64,000 nt of DNA from Allgaiera indica (GCF_900106675.1 NZ_FNOB01000001.1:140531-204530), one strand, 5' to 3'; shown: positions 8,630-18,564, numbered from the stretch's first letter. The notes: generated by a model from the letters alone, not told the origin. Program-made: numbers and translations.

Positions 8630-8666
8630 CGGCGCAAAAGAAAAGAGCGGGCCAAGGCCCGCTCTT
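8630..8666 (-). terminator. intrinsic terminator of the porin gene
   Basis: AAGAGCGGGCC (8643-8653) and GGCCCGCTCTT (8656-8666) form an 11-bp perfect stem. On the minus strand it is followed by a T-rich tail (TTTCTTTTGC). It lies 25 bp after the porin stop codon. Confidence 0.88.
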
Positions 8667-8690
8667 CCCAAGTCACTGTCCCGTTCCGAA

Positions 8691-9671
8691 TTAGAACGTG
8701 AAGATCACACCGAAGTCGGCTTTGGTCGCGCCCGACGGATCTTTCGCGACGCCGCCCTGCAGCGCAGCGCCGCCCAGGTCGTACTTCGCGCCGACGCCGT
8801 AGGCGTTCGACGGAGCGTTCTTGTCCTGATGCGCGTAGTAGGCGTTCATCGTGACCGCACCCATAGTGTAGGCCGCGTTCAGCGCGTACTTGGTCACGTT
8901 GGTACCCTTGGTACCGTTAGTGACCGGAGCGTTGCTCGCAGCACCCAAGGTCAGATTGACCGGGCCGATCTTACCGGAAACGGTGCCTACAACGCGACGG
9001 CTCTGCGAACCGTTGTAGCTGCCGGTCGAATAGCCGAGAGCACCGGTGAACTGACCGAAGTTGTACGAGATCATCGCCTGAGTGCTGGTGTTGCCGGCGC
9101 CGGTCGCAAGGCCACCGCGGGCAAGCTCGGCGTGCAGAGCGCCCATGGTGTAGTTGACCTGAACACCCGAGGCGTTGCCATAGGTACCATTAGCGCCGTA
9201 GCCTTGATAATTACCCATCCAGTCGAACGAGTGGTAGGTGCCGCCAGCGTCATAGTAGTTGGTCACCATGCCGCCGTAGCTCAGGCCGGTCAGACCGGTC
9301 GTCGGAGCGTAAACACCAGGCATATCTTCGATCGGGCCATCGACGTTGTCGAACTCAACCTTCACGCCGTTCTGCTGAATCCAGATCTGGCTAGCGCCGT
9401 TCTGCAGGACGCCGGTGCCGGTGCCGCTGATGTTGGCTCTGTTAGAATCGCTCTGGAAGCGGGTCTTGACGCCCAACTCCAGGCCCGAGTCGGTTTTCTT
9501 GTCGACTTTCAGGTAGAGGCGGAAGCGGTCGGTCAGCGCGGTGGTCGCGGTGCCGTTCTTCGGCTTCGAGTAGCTGATACCAGCGCGGGCATAGCCGCTG
9601 AAGGTCACGTCGGCCGAAGCGGCGCCAGCGGTCAGAGCCACTGCAGCGGTCGCAAGGAGGATCTTTTTCAT
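8691..9671 (-). CDS. outer-membrane porin, Rhodobacter type
   Basis: 326 residues. The N-terminus MKKILLATAAVALTAGAASA is a clear signal peptide cleaved before DVTFSGYARAG, the first beta strand. The mature part is rich in Gly, Asn, Thr and aromatic residues in alternating patterns, and the chain ends VIFTF with the C-terminal Phe needed for outer-membrane insertion. It fits the 16-stranded general porins of Rhodobacter/Paracoccus. The frame is open upstream to about 10031, but the signal peptide and GAGGG 8 bases before ATG 9671 fix the start. A strong terminator follows, so it is a single, probably highly expressed gene. Substrate specificity cannot be inferred. Confidence 0.93.
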   Translation of the reverse strand: MKKILLATAAVALTAGAASADVTFSGYARAGISYSKPKNGTATTALTDRFRLYLKVDKKTDSGLELGVKTRFQSDSNRANISGTGTGVLQNGASQIWIQQNGVKVEFDNVDGPIEDMPGVYAPTTGLTGLSYGGMVTNYYDAGGTYHSFDWMGNYQGYGANGTYGNASGVQVNYTMGALHAELARGGLATGAGNTSTQAMISYNFGQFTGALGYSTGSYNGSQSRRVVGTVSGKIGPVNLTLGAASNAPVTNGTKGTNVTKYALNAAYTMGAVTMNAYYAHQDKNAPSNAYGVGAKYDLGGAALQGGVAKDPSGATKADFGVIFTF

Positions 9672-9967
9672 GGTTTCCCTCGTTGTCTCAAAAGGTCGGC
9701 CCAACTCGGGACAGTCCAAATTGGGTATGGCTCTATTTCCCGGTTCCACCCTTTCAATGCAAGGTGAACCCGAGACCCGTGCCGCGAAGGTCCAAAAATT
9801 GGTGCAGCTTTGCCACAGTCCCGCCGGGGCCCCGCCGGGCAGCCGGCTGCGCCCCGGAGCGGCTTCTTTCCCTGGCCCCGGACACGCCCCCGGGGGCACG
9901 CACGCAAAAGCCTTGTTCGCGCGGGGTTGCTCGGCTAGACAGACCGAAACGGAAGAGGGCAGGCAGT

Positions 9968-10501
9968 ATGAGCTTGAAACGCATTCTCCGCGCGGGTCTG
10001 ATGAGCGGCGCCCTTGCCGCGCTGGCCGCATGCGGCACCAGCGGTTTCAGCGGTAATCTGTTCGGGCGCGGCAAGGCGGCCCCCAAGACCTCGGCGCAGG
10101 GCACTGCGGCCACGCCTGAGGCAAGCCGCGAAGAAAACCCGACGGGGCTGGGCCGTACGCCCTCGATCAAGGCGCTGTTCGCGCCGGGCAAGAACCCGAA
10201 CGTCACCATCGAGGTGAACAAGTATATCTGGAACGCCGCACTGCAGGTGCTGGATTTCCTGCCGATCGAATCGGTTGATCCGTTCAGCGGCGTGATCGTG
10301 ACGGGCTATGGGCGCCCGCCGGGCGGTGGCCGCGCCTACCGCGCGACTGTCTATGTGCAAGACCCCGCGCTTGACGCGCGCGCGCTGCATGTGGCGCTGG
10401 CAACGCGATCAGGTCCGGTCAGCGCCGCGACCCAGCGCGCCGTGGTCGATGCGATCCTGACGCGGGCGCGCCAGTTGCGCGTCGCCGACGGCAAGCTGTA
10501 G
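9968..10501 (+). CDS. DUF3576-type outer-membrane lipoprotein
   Basis: 177 residues. Start ATG 9968 with GAGGGCAGG upstream. The N-terminus has a basic head, a hydrophobic stretch and a lipobox LAAC with Cys22, so it is a lipoprotein. Residues 25-75 are a polar linker; the rest (TIEVNKYIWNAALQVLDFLP, then GVIVTGYG and RATVYV) matches the DUF3576 family of alphaproteobacterial lipoproteins, whose function is unknown. The gene is divergent from the porin gene with 296 bp between starts, in which no clear promoter was picked out. Confidence 0.82.
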   Translation: MSLKRILRAGLMSGALAALAACGTSGFSGNLFGRGKAAPKTSAQGTAATPEASREENPTGLGRTPSIKALFAPGKNPNVTIEVNKYIWNAALQVLDFLPIESVDPFSGVIVTGYGRPPGGGRAYRATVYVQDPALDARALHVALATRSGPVSAATQRAVVDAILTRARQLRVADGKL

Positions 10502-10522
10502 GCGCCCGGCCGCTCAGACATT

Positions 10523-10628
10523 CACGATCGGTCCTTGGCGTCGGCATTGACGCCTCGGCGGTGGGGGCTGTGCCCGCTGCACGCCCCAGGCTACCTCTGC
10601 CAAAGCGAACACCACAGGACCAATCGTG
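10523..10628 (-). ncRNA. candidate structured RNA with long closing stem
   Basis: The ends 10523-10545 and 10606-10628 are complementary over about 22 bp with one bulge and one C/C mismatch. Three of the pairs are G.U if read from the minus strand but A/C on the plus strand, which favours minus-strand transcription. An inner hairpin (GGGGC-GUGC stem, one bulged A) sits inside. The closing stem contains GUGUUCGC opposite a GCCGAC stretch, which recalls the closing stem of 6S RNA, but the element is much shorter than 6S, so no family is assigned. It lies in the gap between the convergent DUF3576 gene and a membrane-protein gene. Confidence 0.45.
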
Positions 10629-10728
10629 CCTGTGCGTGGGGAAAGCACGCCACGGGGGCGTGAGCGCGCGGAACAGGTATCCGCGGCGGGACTCGGCCTA
10701 CTTGATTTCAAGCCATGGCTTGCCCGGT

Positions 10729-11178
10729 TCAGCCGCGCCGCGCCGCAAGCCTGAACACCGCCGCGAGCGTCAGGCAGAGAGCCGCGGCAATCCCCGCGAG
10801 CACGACCATCAGCCCGGCGACCAGATTGCCTGCCAGGATCGGCGCAAGAACCGTTCCGAACACCGGGCCCAAGGGATTCGCTCCGCCCGCCGCGGCGGCG
10901 CCCGCATCTTCGCCTGCCCGCATCGCGACGCCCGCCAGCGGCAAGGCCCCAAGGCCAAAGGACAGCCCCAGCGCCAGAAAACCCCGGCTGGTCTGGGCCG
11001 CCGCCCCGGCACCCATCGCAACGTAGCGGTGTCCGGCAAGCGCCGCCGCCGCCAGCGCGATCAGCGCCGGCAGCACGGCGCCGGCCAGTCCCAGGCCAAG
11101 CGCCTGGGCCAGCGCAAGCGCGACCCTGCCCCACCAAAGGCCAAGGACCGCCGCAAACAGGATCGGCGCCGGCCCCAT
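10729..11178 (-). CDS. hypothetical multi-pass membrane protein
   Basis: 149 residues, extremely rich in Ala, Leu, Gly and Val, with about four hydrophobic segments (roughly residues 3-25, 28-48, 64-84 and 104-140) and no recognisable motif. I do not recognise the family. Its start is 3 bp from the ubiH stop, so it is the distal gene of a ubiH operon. It could be an inner-membrane protein of unknown role. The composition is that of real membrane segments rather than an antisense shadow, but confidence is only moderate. Confidence 0.6.
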   Translation of the reverse strand: MGPAPILFAAVLGLWWGRVALALAQALGLGLAGAVLPALIALAAAALAGHRYVAMGAGAAAQTSRGFLALGLSFGLGALPLAGVAMRAGEDAGAAAAGGANPLGPVFGTVLAPILAGNLVAGLMVVLAGIAAALCLTLAAVFRLAARRG

Positions 11179-11181
11179 CGC

Positions 11182-12420
11182 CTAGATCGCCCGCCCGCGC
11201 AGCAGCCGCGGCACGTCGCCCGACAGCCCCGCGGCCTCGCGGATGAAGCGCCGGCGCAGGCCTGGCAGGGCGTTCACCGCGCCCAGCCCCAGGTCTCTCG
11301 CACCGCGCAGCACCGGGTTGTCGTTGGAAAAGAGCCGCGTCACCGCATCCATGCCAAAGGCCAGAAGGGTCGCATCGAAGCGCCGCCAGGCCTGGTAGCG
11401 GGTCAGCACATCGAGCGCGCCGATATCCTCGCCCCGCCTCGCGGCCTCGACCAGCACCTCGGCCAGGGCGCCGACATCGCGCAGCCCAAGGTTCAGCCCC
11501 TGCCCGGCGACCGGATGCACGCCATGGGCGGCGTCCCCCACCAGCGCCAGCCGCGGCGCGACATAGGCATTGGCAAGCGACAGCGACAGCGGATAGGTGA
11601 AACGCTTGCCCACCAGGTGGAAGGCGCCCAGATGGTCGCCCACCCGCAGATGCAGTGCCTGCAGATAGGCCGCATCATCCATCGCCTGGATCTGCGGCGC
11701 CAGCGATTCGTCCTCGGACCACACGATCGCCGTGCGGTTGCCGGACAGCGGCAGCAATGCCAGCGGCCCGCTCGGCAGGAAGAACTGCTGCGCGACGCCG
11801 TTGTGCGGCAGCTCATGCTCGATCGCGCAGACCAGCGCCAACTGGCCATAGCCATGCCCGATGCGCCGGATCCCGGCCCGCGCCGCGGTGCCCGAGGCCC
11901 GCCCATCGCAGCCCGCCAGCACCCGGCCCCGCACCTGCCCGCCCGAAGCCAGCGTCACCGTCACCCCCGCGGCCTCGACCGCCTGCGCCACCACCGTGTC
12001 AGCCGAGATCCGCGTGATCCCCGGCACCTCGGCCATCGACGCGATCAGCGCCCGGCGCAGGAAACGATCCTCGAGCATATAGCCCATCGGCCCTTCCTCG
12101 ATCTCGCCCGAGTCGAAATGCAAAAACAGCGGCGAAGGCCCCTGGCCCGCGCGCCCGTCCGAGGCCTTGACCTGAAGGATCGGCTGCGCCCGGTCCGCGA
12201 CCCGCTTCCACACCCCCAGCGCCGCCAGCATCCGCTGCGAGGCCAGCGCCAGCGCATAGGCGCGGCCGTCGAAATCCTCGGCCTCGCGGGCGGCTTCGGG
12301 CAGCGCGTCGATCACCGTCACCGACAGCCCCCCCTGCGCCAGCGCCAGCGCCAGCGCCGGCCCGTTCAGCCCGCCGCCGACGATCACCACATCGCTGTCC
12401 CGTGCCTCCGTGCCTGCCAT
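11182..12420 (-). CDS. ubiH: UbiH/COQ6-type ubiquinone hydroxylase (FAD monooxygenase)
   Basis: 412 residues from ATG 12420, which has AGGAG 9 bases upstream; in-frame ATGs at 12438 and 12465 would lengthen it slightly. It is a flavoprotein hydroxylase acting on the polyprenyl-phenol ring in ubiquinone biosynthesis at the inner membrane. The N-terminal FAD loop is VVIVGGGLNG (residues 11-20) and the second FAD motif is GDAAHGVHPVAGQGLNLG near residue 300, typical of the UbiH/F/I group. Which ring position it hydroxylates cannot be told from sequence. It is followed by the membrane-protein gene and divergent from the amidase gene. Confidence 0.88.
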   Translation of the reverse strand: MAGTEARDSDVVIVGGGLNGPALALALAQGGLSVTVIDALPEAAREAEDFDGRAYALALASQRMLAALGVWKRVADRAQPILQVKASDGRAGQGPSPLFLHFDSGEIEEGPMGYMLEDRFLRRALIASMAEVPGITRISADTVVAQAVEAAGVTVTLASGGQVRGRVLAGCDGRASGTAARAGIRRIGHGYGQLALVCAIEHELPHNGVAQQFFLPSGPLALLPLSGNRTAIVWSEDESLAPQIQAMDDAAYLQALHLRVGDHLGAFHLVGKRFTYPLSLSLANAYVAPRLALVGDAAHGVHPVAGQGLNLGLRDVGALAEVLVEAARRGEDIGALDVLTRYQAWRRFDATLLAFGMDAVTRLFSNDNPVLRGARDLGLGAVNALPGLRRRFIREAAGLSGDVPRLLRGRAI

Positions 12421-12459
12421 CGTCGCCCACTCCTGCATCCGTTGCGGCGGTTCCGAAAT

Positions 12460-12474
12460 GCTCATCGGATGAGC
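12460..12474. promoter_or_regulatory. palindrome between ubiH and the amidase gene
   Basis: GCTCATC-G-GATGAGC is a perfect 15-bp palindrome in the 156-bp gap between the divergent genes, 40 bp upstream of the ubiH start. It could be an operator; no other copy was noticed. Confidence 0.3.
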
Positions 12475-12576
12475 GATCGGCACCGGCCACCTTGGGGCCA
12501 CTATGCGCGTCGCGACGGGATTGTCCATGCGCGCCCGCGCCGCTACCGTCGCGCCGGACAGATGGCGGAGACCCAC

Positions 12577-13908
12577 ATGGAAAATTGGCGGAAACAAAGT
12601 GCATCGGATCTGGGCCGCGGGATCGGCGCGGGACGGATCGACCCGGTCGCGCTGGCCGAGGCATTCCTTGATGCGATCGCGGCGCATCCCGACGGCCGCC
12701 GCATCTATGCCCGCACCACCGCCCCCCGCGCCCTGGCCGAGGCCGAGGCCGCCCGCGCCCGCGCCCGCGCCGGGTTGCGCCTGGGGCTGCTGGACGGGGT
12801 GCCGATCTCCTGGAAGGATCTGTTCGACACCGCCGGGGTGGAAACCGAGGCCGGATCGGCCCTGCTGCGCGGCCGCACGCCCGAAGCGGATGCCCAGGTG
12901 CTGGTCGCCGCCACGCTGGGCGGCGCGGTCTGCCTGGGCAAGACCCATATGTCGGAGCTGGCCTTTTCGGGGCTGGGCCTGAACCCGGTCACCGCGACGC
13001 CGCCCTGCGTCAACGACCCCGAGGCGGTGCCAGGGGGCTCTTCCTCCGGTGCGGCGGCTTCGGTGGCCTTCGATCTGGCGCCGGCGGCGATCGGCTCTGA
13101 CACCGGGGGTTCGGTACGCATCCCTTCGGCCTGGAACGATCTTGTGGGGCTCAAGACCACGCTTGGACGCCTCAGCAACAAGGGCGTGGTGCCGCTGTGC
13201 GAACGTTTCGACACCGTGGGCCCGCTATGCCGCACGGTCGAGGACGCGGCCGAGGTTCTGGCGCTGCTGGAAGGCCGGCGCGCCTGCGATCTGCGCGGCG
13301 CGACGCTGGCGGGCGCGCGGCTGGCGGTGCTGGACACGGTGGCGCTGGACGATCTGCGCGCCGAACCGGCGAAGGGATTCGAACAGGCCTCTGCCCGCCT
13401 CGCCCAAGCCGGGGCAAGCCTGACCCATATCGCCGCGCCGGAGGTCACCGAAGCGATGGCGATGGCGCAGGTGCTCTTCTCGACCGAGGCCTATGCGATC
13501 TGGCACCAGCAGATCGAGGCCCGGCCCGGGTTGATGTTCGCGCCGATCCTCGAGCGTTTCCGGGGTGGTGCCGCGACCACCGCCACCGATTACATCGCCG
13601 CCTGGCGCCGGTTGGAGGAACTGCGCGCCGCCTGGAACGCCCGCATCGCGCCCTTCGACGCGGTGATCCTGCCGACCGCGCCGATCCTGCCGCCCAACGC
13701 CGCGCGCCTGATGGAAGACCCCGATTACTATGTTCCCGAAAACCTGATGACGCTGCGCAATACCCGGATCGGTAACCTGATGGGATCGGCCGGGCTGACG
13801 TTGCCCACGGGCGTGCCCTCGACCGGGATCATGTTCCTGGGGCTGCCTTTCGCGGAAGAGCGCCTGCTGCGTCTGGGGGCGGCGGCCGAGCGCGCCATCG
13901 GGCGTTGA
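12577..13908 (+). CDS. amidase (amidase-signature family)
   Basis: 443 residues from ATG 12577, preceded by GGAG; ATG 12562 is an alternative. The Ser-cisSer-Lys triad is visible: K80 (SWKDLF), S155 (GGSSSG) and S179 (GSDTGGSVRIP). The family hydrolyses carboxylic amides and related C-N bonds. It is not GatA by context, since no gatB or gatC is near; substrate unknown. A conserved VGLKTTLGRLSNKGVVPLC segment follows the active site. The gene is followed by an intrinsic terminator, so it is monocistronic. Confidence 0.88.
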   Translation: MENWRKQSASDLGRGIGAGRIDPVALAEAFLDAIAAHPDGRRIYARTTAPRALAEAEAARARARAGLRLGLLDGVPISWKDLFDTAGVETEAGSALLRGRTPEADAQVLVAATLGGAVCLGKTHMSELAFSGLGLNPVTATPPCVNDPEAVPGGSSSGAAASVAFDLAPAAIGSDTGGSVRIPSAWNDLVGLKTTLGRLSNKGVVPLCERFDTVGPLCRTVEDAAEVLALLEGRRACDLRGATLAGARLAVLDTVALDDLRAEPAKGFEQASARLAQAGASLTHIAAPEVTEAMAMAQVLFSTEAYAIWHQQIEARPGLMFAPILERFRGGAATTATDYIAAWRRLEELRAAWNARIAPFDAVILPTAPILPPNAARLMEDPDYYVPENLMTLRNTRIGNLMGSAGLTLPTGVPSTGIMFLGLPFAEERLLRLGAAAERAIGR

Positions 13909-13976
13909 CCTCCGGCGGCGGGGGTCGAATCACCTGCGTGCGGCGTCGGGGCGAAAAAGTCACAATCAAGCCATTT

Positions 13977-14002
13977 AAACGCCCGCAAACGGGGCGTTTT
14001 TC
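13977..14002 (+). terminator. intrinsic terminator after the amidase gene
   Basis: AAACGCCC and GGGGCGTT pair around a short GCAAAC loop and are followed by TTTTT at 13997-14001. It lies about 70 bp past the amidase stop and upstream of the aminotransferase gene. Confidence 0.75.
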
Positions 14003-14075
14003 TGGACCCTCGGACAAAGCGACGATAGATTGAGCGCTGAAACGGGACGGCATGATCCCGGTCACGAGGCAGCAT

Positions 14076-15269
14076 ATGGCATTTCCGGAGCGGTTTTCGA
14101 ACCTGCCTGATTACGCATTTCCGCGCCTGCGCGCGCTAATCGACTCGCACCAGCCGGGCGGGCCGCCGATTGCCATGACCATCGGCGAGCCGCGCCATGC
14201 GCAGCCCGATTTCGTGGCCGAGGTGCTGGCCGCCCATGTCGGGGAATTCGGCAAGTATCCGCCCAACGACGGCACGCCCGAACTGCTGGAGGCGATCGCA
14301 GCCTGGGTCGCCCGCCGCTATGGCGCCGCGCTGGACCCCGCGCGCCAGATCATGGCACTGAACGGCACCCGCGAGGGGCTGTTCAACGCGGCCGTCGCGC
14401 TTTGCCCCGAGACCAAGCGCGGCGCCAGGCCGATGATCCTGACGCCGAACCCCTTCTATCAGGTCTATGCCGTGGCCGCCCTGGCCGTCGCGGCCGAGCC
14501 GGTCTATGTGCCCGCCACAGCCGCGTCGGGTTTTCTGCCCGATTACACCGCCCTTCCCCCCGAGGTGCTGGACCGCACCGCGATCGCCTATCTATGTTCG
14601 CCCTCGAACCCGCAGGGCGCGGTGGCCAGTGCCGAATACCTGGCCGATCTGATGGCGCTGGCGGAAAAGCACGATTTCCGCATCTTCGCCGACGAATGCT
14701 ATTCCGAGATCTGGCGCACCGCGCCGCCCCCCGGCGCGCTGCAGGTGGCACAGGCGCAGGGCGCCGACCCCGAGCGCGTCTTCGTCTTCCATTCGCTGTC
14801 CAAGCGCTCGAACCTGCCGGGGCTGCGCTCGGGCTTCGTGGCGGGCGGGCCCGAGGGGCTGGCGCGGATCAAGCAGTTGCGCAATTATGCCGGCGCGCCG
14901 CTGCCGCTGCCGCTGCAACGGGTGGCGGAACACGCCTGGGCAGACGAAGCCCATGTCGAGGCAAGCCGCGCGTTGTATCAGGAAAAGTTCCGCCTGGCCG
15001 ACAAGATCTTCTCTGGTCTTCAGGGGTATCAGCGCCCCGAGGGCGGCTTCTTCCTGTGGCTGCCGGTGCCCGACGCCATCGGCGACGGCGAGACCGCGGC
15101 GCTGAAGCTTTGGCAAGAGACCGGCGTCCGGGTGCTGCCTGGTGCCTATCTGGCGCGGGACGTGAACGCAGAGAACCCCGGAAAGGGGTATATCCGGGTC
15201 GCCCTGGTGGCCCCAAAAGACGAGATGCAGCGCGGGCTGATCCAGCTGCGCGACTGCCTCTACGGGTAA
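14076..15269 (+). CDS. class I/II PLP aminotransferase (DapC-like)
   Basis: 397 residues from ATG 14076, preceded by GAGG; ATG 14052 is in frame but lacks a site. Fold-type I aminotransferase: the PLP lysine is in [14 protein letters not shown] near residue 240, preceded by the CSPSNPQG and ADECYSEIW segments that bind the cofactor. The overall pattern is closest to succinyldiaminopimelate aminotransferases of the lysine pathway, but closely related enzymes use other substrates, so only the family is firm. ftsK starts 16 bp after its stop, suggesting cotranscription. Confidence 0.88.
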   Translation: MAFPERFSNLPDYAFPRLRALIDSHQPGGPPIAMTIGEPRHAQPDFVAEVLAAHVGEFGKYPPNDGTPELLEAIAAWVARRYGAALDPARQIMALNGTREGLFNAAVALCPETKRGARPMILTPNPFYQVYAVAALAVAAEPVYVPATAASGFLPDYTALPPEVLDRTAIAYLCSPSNPQGAVASAEYLADLMALAEKHDFRIFADECYSEIWRTAPPPGALQVAQAQGADPERVFVFHSLSKRSNLPGLRSGFVAGGPEGLARIKQLRNYAGAPLPLPLQRVAEHAWADEAHVEASRALYQEKFRLADKIFSGLQGYQRPEGGFFLWLPVPDAIGDGETAALKLWQETGVRVLPGAYLARDVNAENPGKGYIRVALVAPKDEMQRGLIQLRDCLYG

Positions 15270-15285
15270 GGTGAGGACGACAGGC

Positions 15286-18200
15286 ATGGCTTCCTATCAG
15301 ATCAGACAGCGCGATCCGCTTCTCGACCAGAAGATGCAGGCATTGCTTGAACGACGCGGGCGCGAACTGATCGGCGTGGCGCTCTTGCTGGCGACGTTGA
15401 TGATCGCGCTGATGCTGGGCTCCTACACCGCGGGCGATCCGGGCTGGATGGCGGCGACCGACGGGCCCGTGCACAACCTGCTGGGCAAGTTCGGGGCCAC
15501 GATCGCCTCGCCACTGATCATCATCGCCGGGCGCGGAGCCTGGGGCCTTGTGGTGGTGCTGCTGATCTGGAGCCTGCGTTTCATCTTTCACCGTGGATCG
15601 GAACGCGCCCTGAATCGGGTCATCTTCGCCCCGATCGCGATCGCGGTTCTGTCTGTCTATGCCTCGACCCTGACGCCGGGGCCGGGCTGGCACCATTCCT
15701 TCGGCCTGGGCGGGCTGTTCGGCGATACGGTGCTGGGGGCGGTGCTGGGCGTCGTACCACTGCCCGCCGCTTTCGCGCTGAAGCTGATGTCGCTGATCAT
15801 GGCGGTCGCGGTCATCGCCATGGGCCTGTTCGTGACCGGCTTCGACGGCGCCGAGGTCAAGACGCTGGGCAAGTTCCTGGCGCTGGGGGTCGTGCTGCTT
15901 TACGCTGGCCTGCTACGGCTGATGGGGCGTACCGCCTCGGGCGGGGCGGGGCTGGCGCGCAGCTATGCCGACACCCGCCGCAGCCGCCGCGCGGAAGTGC
16001 GCGCGCGCGCCAAGCAACATGACGCCAATGACTATCTCCCCGATGCGGAACCGAACCTGCGCCCCGAGCCGATGACTGTCGGTTCTCCTTTGCGGCGGCT
16101 CGTGCAGTCGCGCGACCATGCGCCCGAACCGCATTTCGCGGCCGAACAGCACCCCGCCCCGCTTGTGCAACCGACGAAAGCCACGTTCCTGTCGCGGATG
16201 CCGGGGCTGGTGAAACGCGCGTCGATGCCGGCGCCCGAGCCCGAACTGGTGGAACCCGGGCCCCAGGAGTGGGACGAAACAGCCCCCAGCGAAGATCGCA
16301 TCCGTGCCCGTATCACCAGCGCGATCCATGCCCGCGCCCAGGCCCGGCCCGAGCCGGTACGCGACACGGCTAAGATCACCGTCCCCGAGGATGTGCCGCC
16401 ACGCTTCCGCCTGCCGCGCTTCGGCGGCGGATCCCGTGCGCCGCGGCAGGAACCGCCGCTGACCGCCTCGACCCGCGCCGAGCCGCCAGTTACCGCCAAC
16501 AGCCCGGCGCCGGCGCCCGCCGCCTCGGCCATCAGCCGCGCGGTCGGCGCGGCGCTGGCGCGCGCACCGCGCAATGCCCCCGCCCCGATGGCGGTCGATG
16601 TCGAGGATCTGGAGGGCGACTACGTCCCCGATCACCTGGCCGACTACGACGCGGTGATGGAGCCCGACTATGCACCGGCGGACCCGCAGATGGACCACGC
16701 CGCCGGCACCGCGGATTATCCCGACGCCGATATCGCCGCGGCCCCCTCCCCCACCCCGCGCGTGGCCGCGCCCGAGCCTCGGCGCGTGGTGCAGCATCCG
16801 CCGCACAAGCCCGCCCAACCCTCGCGTCGGGCCCAGGAAGAGGCCCAGCCCGCGCTGCGCTTCGCCGAGCCGCAGGCGCCCGCCTACGAGCACCCGCCCC
16901 TGGGCCTGCTGACCAACCCGGCCGAGGTCGAGCGTCATCACCTGTCGGACGAGGCGCTGGAGGAAAACGCCCGGATGCTGGAGACCGTGCTCGACGATTA
17001 CGGCGTGAAGGGAGAGATCGTCAGCGTCCGCCCCGGCCCGGTGGTCACGATGTATGAGCTGGAGCCCGCCCCGGGCCTGAAGGCCAGCCGCGTGATCGGC
17101 CTGGCCGACGACATCGCGCGTTCGATGTCGGCGCTGTCGGCGCGGGTTTCCACCGTGCCGGGCCGCTCTGTCATCGGCATCGAACTGCCCAACGCCAACC
17201 GCGAGAAGGTGGTCTTGCGAGAGATCCTCTCGGCGCGCGATTTCGGCGACAGCCATCTGAAGCTGCCACTGGCACTGGGCAAGGATATCGGCGGCGGCTC
17301 GGTCGTGGCCAACCTTGCAAAGATGCCCCACCTGCTGATCGCCGGGACCACCGGCTCGGGCAAGTCGGTGGCGATCAACACGATGATCCTGTCGCTGCTT
17401 TACAAGCTGAGCCCCGAGGAATGCCGGCTGATCATGATCGACCCGAAGATGCTGGAACTGTCGGTCTACGACGGCATCCCGCATCTGCTGTCGCCCGTGG
17501 TGACCGACCCCAAGAAGGCGGTCGTCGCCCTGAAGTGGGTCGTCGGCGAGATGGAAGAGCGCTATCGCAAGATGTCCAAGATGGGCGTGCGCAACATCGA
17601 GGGCTTCAACGGCCGGGTGAAGGAAGCCCAGTCCAAGGGCGAGCTTTTCAAGCGCACGATCCAGACCGGCTTCGACGAGGACACCGGCGAGCCGGTGTTC
17701 GAGACCGAGGAATTCGAGCCGAAGTCGCTGCCCTACATCGTGGTCATCGTCGATGAGATGGCCGACCTGATGATGGTCGCCGGCAAGGAGATCGAGGCCT
17801 GCATCCAGCGCCTGGCGCAGATGGCGCGGGCCTCGGGCATTCACCTGATCATGGCGACGCAGCGGCCTTCGGTCGATGTCATCACCGGCACGATCAAGGC
17901 GAACTTCCCCACCCGGATCTCGTTCCAGGTGACCTCGAAGATCGACAGCCGCACGATCCTGGGCGAACAGGGTGCCGAGCAACTGCTGGGCATGGGCGAC
18001 ATGCTGTACATGGCCGGTGGCAGCCGCATCATCCGCGTCCACGGGCCCTTCGTGTCGGACGAGGAGGTCGAGGAAGTGGTAAACCACCTCAAGAGCTTCG
18101 GCCCGCCGGAATACATGTCGGGCGTGGTCGAGGGACCGGATGACGAGAAGGCCGACGATATCGATCTGGTGCTGGGCCTGGGCGGCAATACCGACGGCGA

Positions 18201-18390
18201 GGACGCGCTTTACGATCAGGCGGTGGCGGTGGTGCTGAAGGACCGCAAGGTTTCGACCTCCTACATCCAGCGCAAGCTGGCGATCGGCTACAACAAGGCC
18301 GCGCGCCTGGTCGAGCAGATGGAGGAAGAGGGCCTGGTCAGCGCCGCGAACCATGTCGGCAAGCGCGAGATCCTGGTGCCAGAGCAATAG
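15286..18390 (+). CDS. ftsK: DNA translocase FtsK
   Basis: 1034 residues from ATG 15286. Septal membrane-anchored dsDNA pump that clears the chromosome and activates XerCD at dif. The N-terminal 200 residues contain about four membrane segments. Residues 215-545 are a Pro/Ala/Glu-rich linker, variable in this family. The motor follows, with Walker A GTTGSGKS near 687 and Walker [11 protein letters not shown] near 815. The gamma winged-helix domain (about 970-1034, [19 protein letters not shown]) reads the polar KOPS sequence. GTG 15271 is an alternative start. A strong terminator follows. Confidence 0.96.
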   Translation: MASYQIRQRDPLLDQKMQALLERRGRELIGVALLLATLMIALMLGSYTAGDPGWMAATDGPVHNLLGKFGATIASPLIIIAGRGAWGLVVVLLIWSLRFIFHRGSERALNRVIFAPIAIAVLSVYASTLTPGPGWHHSFGLGGLFGDTVLGAVLGVVPLPAAFALKLMSLIMAVAVIAMGLFVTGFDGAEVKTLGKFLALGVVLLYAGLLRLMGRTASGGAGLARSYADTRRSRRAEVRARAKQHDANDYLPDAEPNLRPEPMTVGSPLRRLVQSRDHAPEPHFAAEQHPAPLVQPTKATFLSRMPGLVKRASMPAPEPELVEPGPQEWDETAPSEDRIRARITSAIHARAQARPEPVRDTAKITVPEDVPPRFRLPRFGGGSRAPRQEPPLTASTRAEPPVTANSPAPAPAASAISRAVGAALARAPRNAPAPMAVDVEDLEGDYVPDHLADYDAVMEPDYAPADPQMDHAAGTADYPDADIAAAPSPTPRVAAPEPRRVVQHPPHKPAQPSRRAQEEAQPALRFAEPQAPAYEHPPLGLLTNPAEVERHHLSDEALEENARMLETVLDDYGVKGEIVSVRPGPVVTMYELEPAPGLKASRVIGLADDIARSMSALSARVSTVPGRSVIGIELPNANREKVVLREILSARDFGDSHLKLPLALGKDIGGGSVVANLAKMPHLLIAGTTGSGKSVAINTMILSLLYKLSPEECRLIMIDPKMLELSVYDGIPHLLSPVVTDPKKAVVALKWVVGEMEERYRKMSKMGVRNIEGFNGRVKEAQSKGELFKRTIQTGFDEDTGEPVFETEEFEPKSLPYIVVIVDEMADLMMVAGKEIEACIQRLAQMARASGIHLIMATQRPSVDVITGTIKANFPTRISFQVTSKIDSRTILGEQGAEQLLGMGDMLYMAGGSRIIRVHGPFVSDEEVEEVVNHLKSFGPPEYMSGVVEGPDDEKADDIDLVLGLGGNTDGEDALYDQAVAVVLKDRKVSTSYIQRKLAIGYNKAARLVEQMEEEGLVSAANHVGKREILVPEQ

Positions 18391-18415
18391 GGCGACCCCC
18401 AGCATGGCGTTCGTG

Positions 18416-18444
18416 CCAGGGCCCTCGGGCCCTGGTTTTCGTTT
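18416..18444 (+). terminator. intrinsic terminator of ftsK
   Basis: CCAGGGCCC (18416-18424) and GGGCCCTGG (18427-18435) form a perfect 9-bp stem followed by TTTTCGTTT. It is 25 bp beyond the ftsK stop and directly precedes repeat copy D, which shows that the repeat is not needed as the terminator here. Confidence 0.9.
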
Positions 18445-18451
18445 GCGGCGC

Positions 18452-18505
18452 CGGCGGCGGGGGCTCTGCCCCCTGCACCCCCGGAGTATTTGGACCAAGA
18501 TGAAG
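18452..18505 (+). repeat. dispersed GC-hairpin/AT-tail repeat, copy D
   Basis: Stem GGGGGC-TCT-GCCCCC, link TGCACCCCC, then GGAGTATTT and CCAAGATGAAG. It sits between convergent ftsK and selD, just past the ftsK terminator. Confidence 0.85.
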
Positions 18506-18564
18506 ATCAAGGCGCTTTCCGCCCTCGGCTTCGCGGAAACACGTCCCGGACGGGCCTTAGGCGC

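Noticed and set aside
7986..9767. A 593-codon plus-strand frame opposite the YggS-like and porin genes.
   Set aside because: Antisense to two well-supported genes, with no ribosome site or domain.
9672..9967. Promoters for the porin and the lipoprotein gene in their divergent gap.
   Set aside because: Several weak hexamer pairs (for example TTGCAT with AAATAG on the minus strand), none better than chance in this composition.
10556..10603. A possible ninth, strongly decayed copy of the dispersed repeat inside the RNA candidate.
   Set aside because: It has GGGGGCT and GCCAAAG-GAA in the right order but no intact tail, and the same bases are explained better by the inner hairpin of the RNA candidate.
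10501..10728. 6S RNA, SRP RNA, tmRNA or RNase P RNA in this gap.
   Set aside because: The stem has some 6S-like bases, but the length is far too short and the central bubble is absent; the SRP GGAAG loop and tmRNA/RNase P signatures are not present.
10561..13908. A 1115-codon open frame upstream of and through the amidase gene.
   Set aside because: Only the last 443 codons are protein-like (amidase). The rest is antisense to ubiH and a membrane gene and is Arg/Gln/His-rich, a composition effect.
13909..13975. A tRNA-like GGGGGTCGAATCACCT stretch.
   Set aside because: No acceptor or anticodon arms can be formed around it; the T-arm does not close.
15913..18510. An 865-codon minus-strand open frame opposite ftsK.
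   Set aside because: Shadow of the ftsK linker and motor; begins inside the dispersed repeat and has no protein-like pattern.
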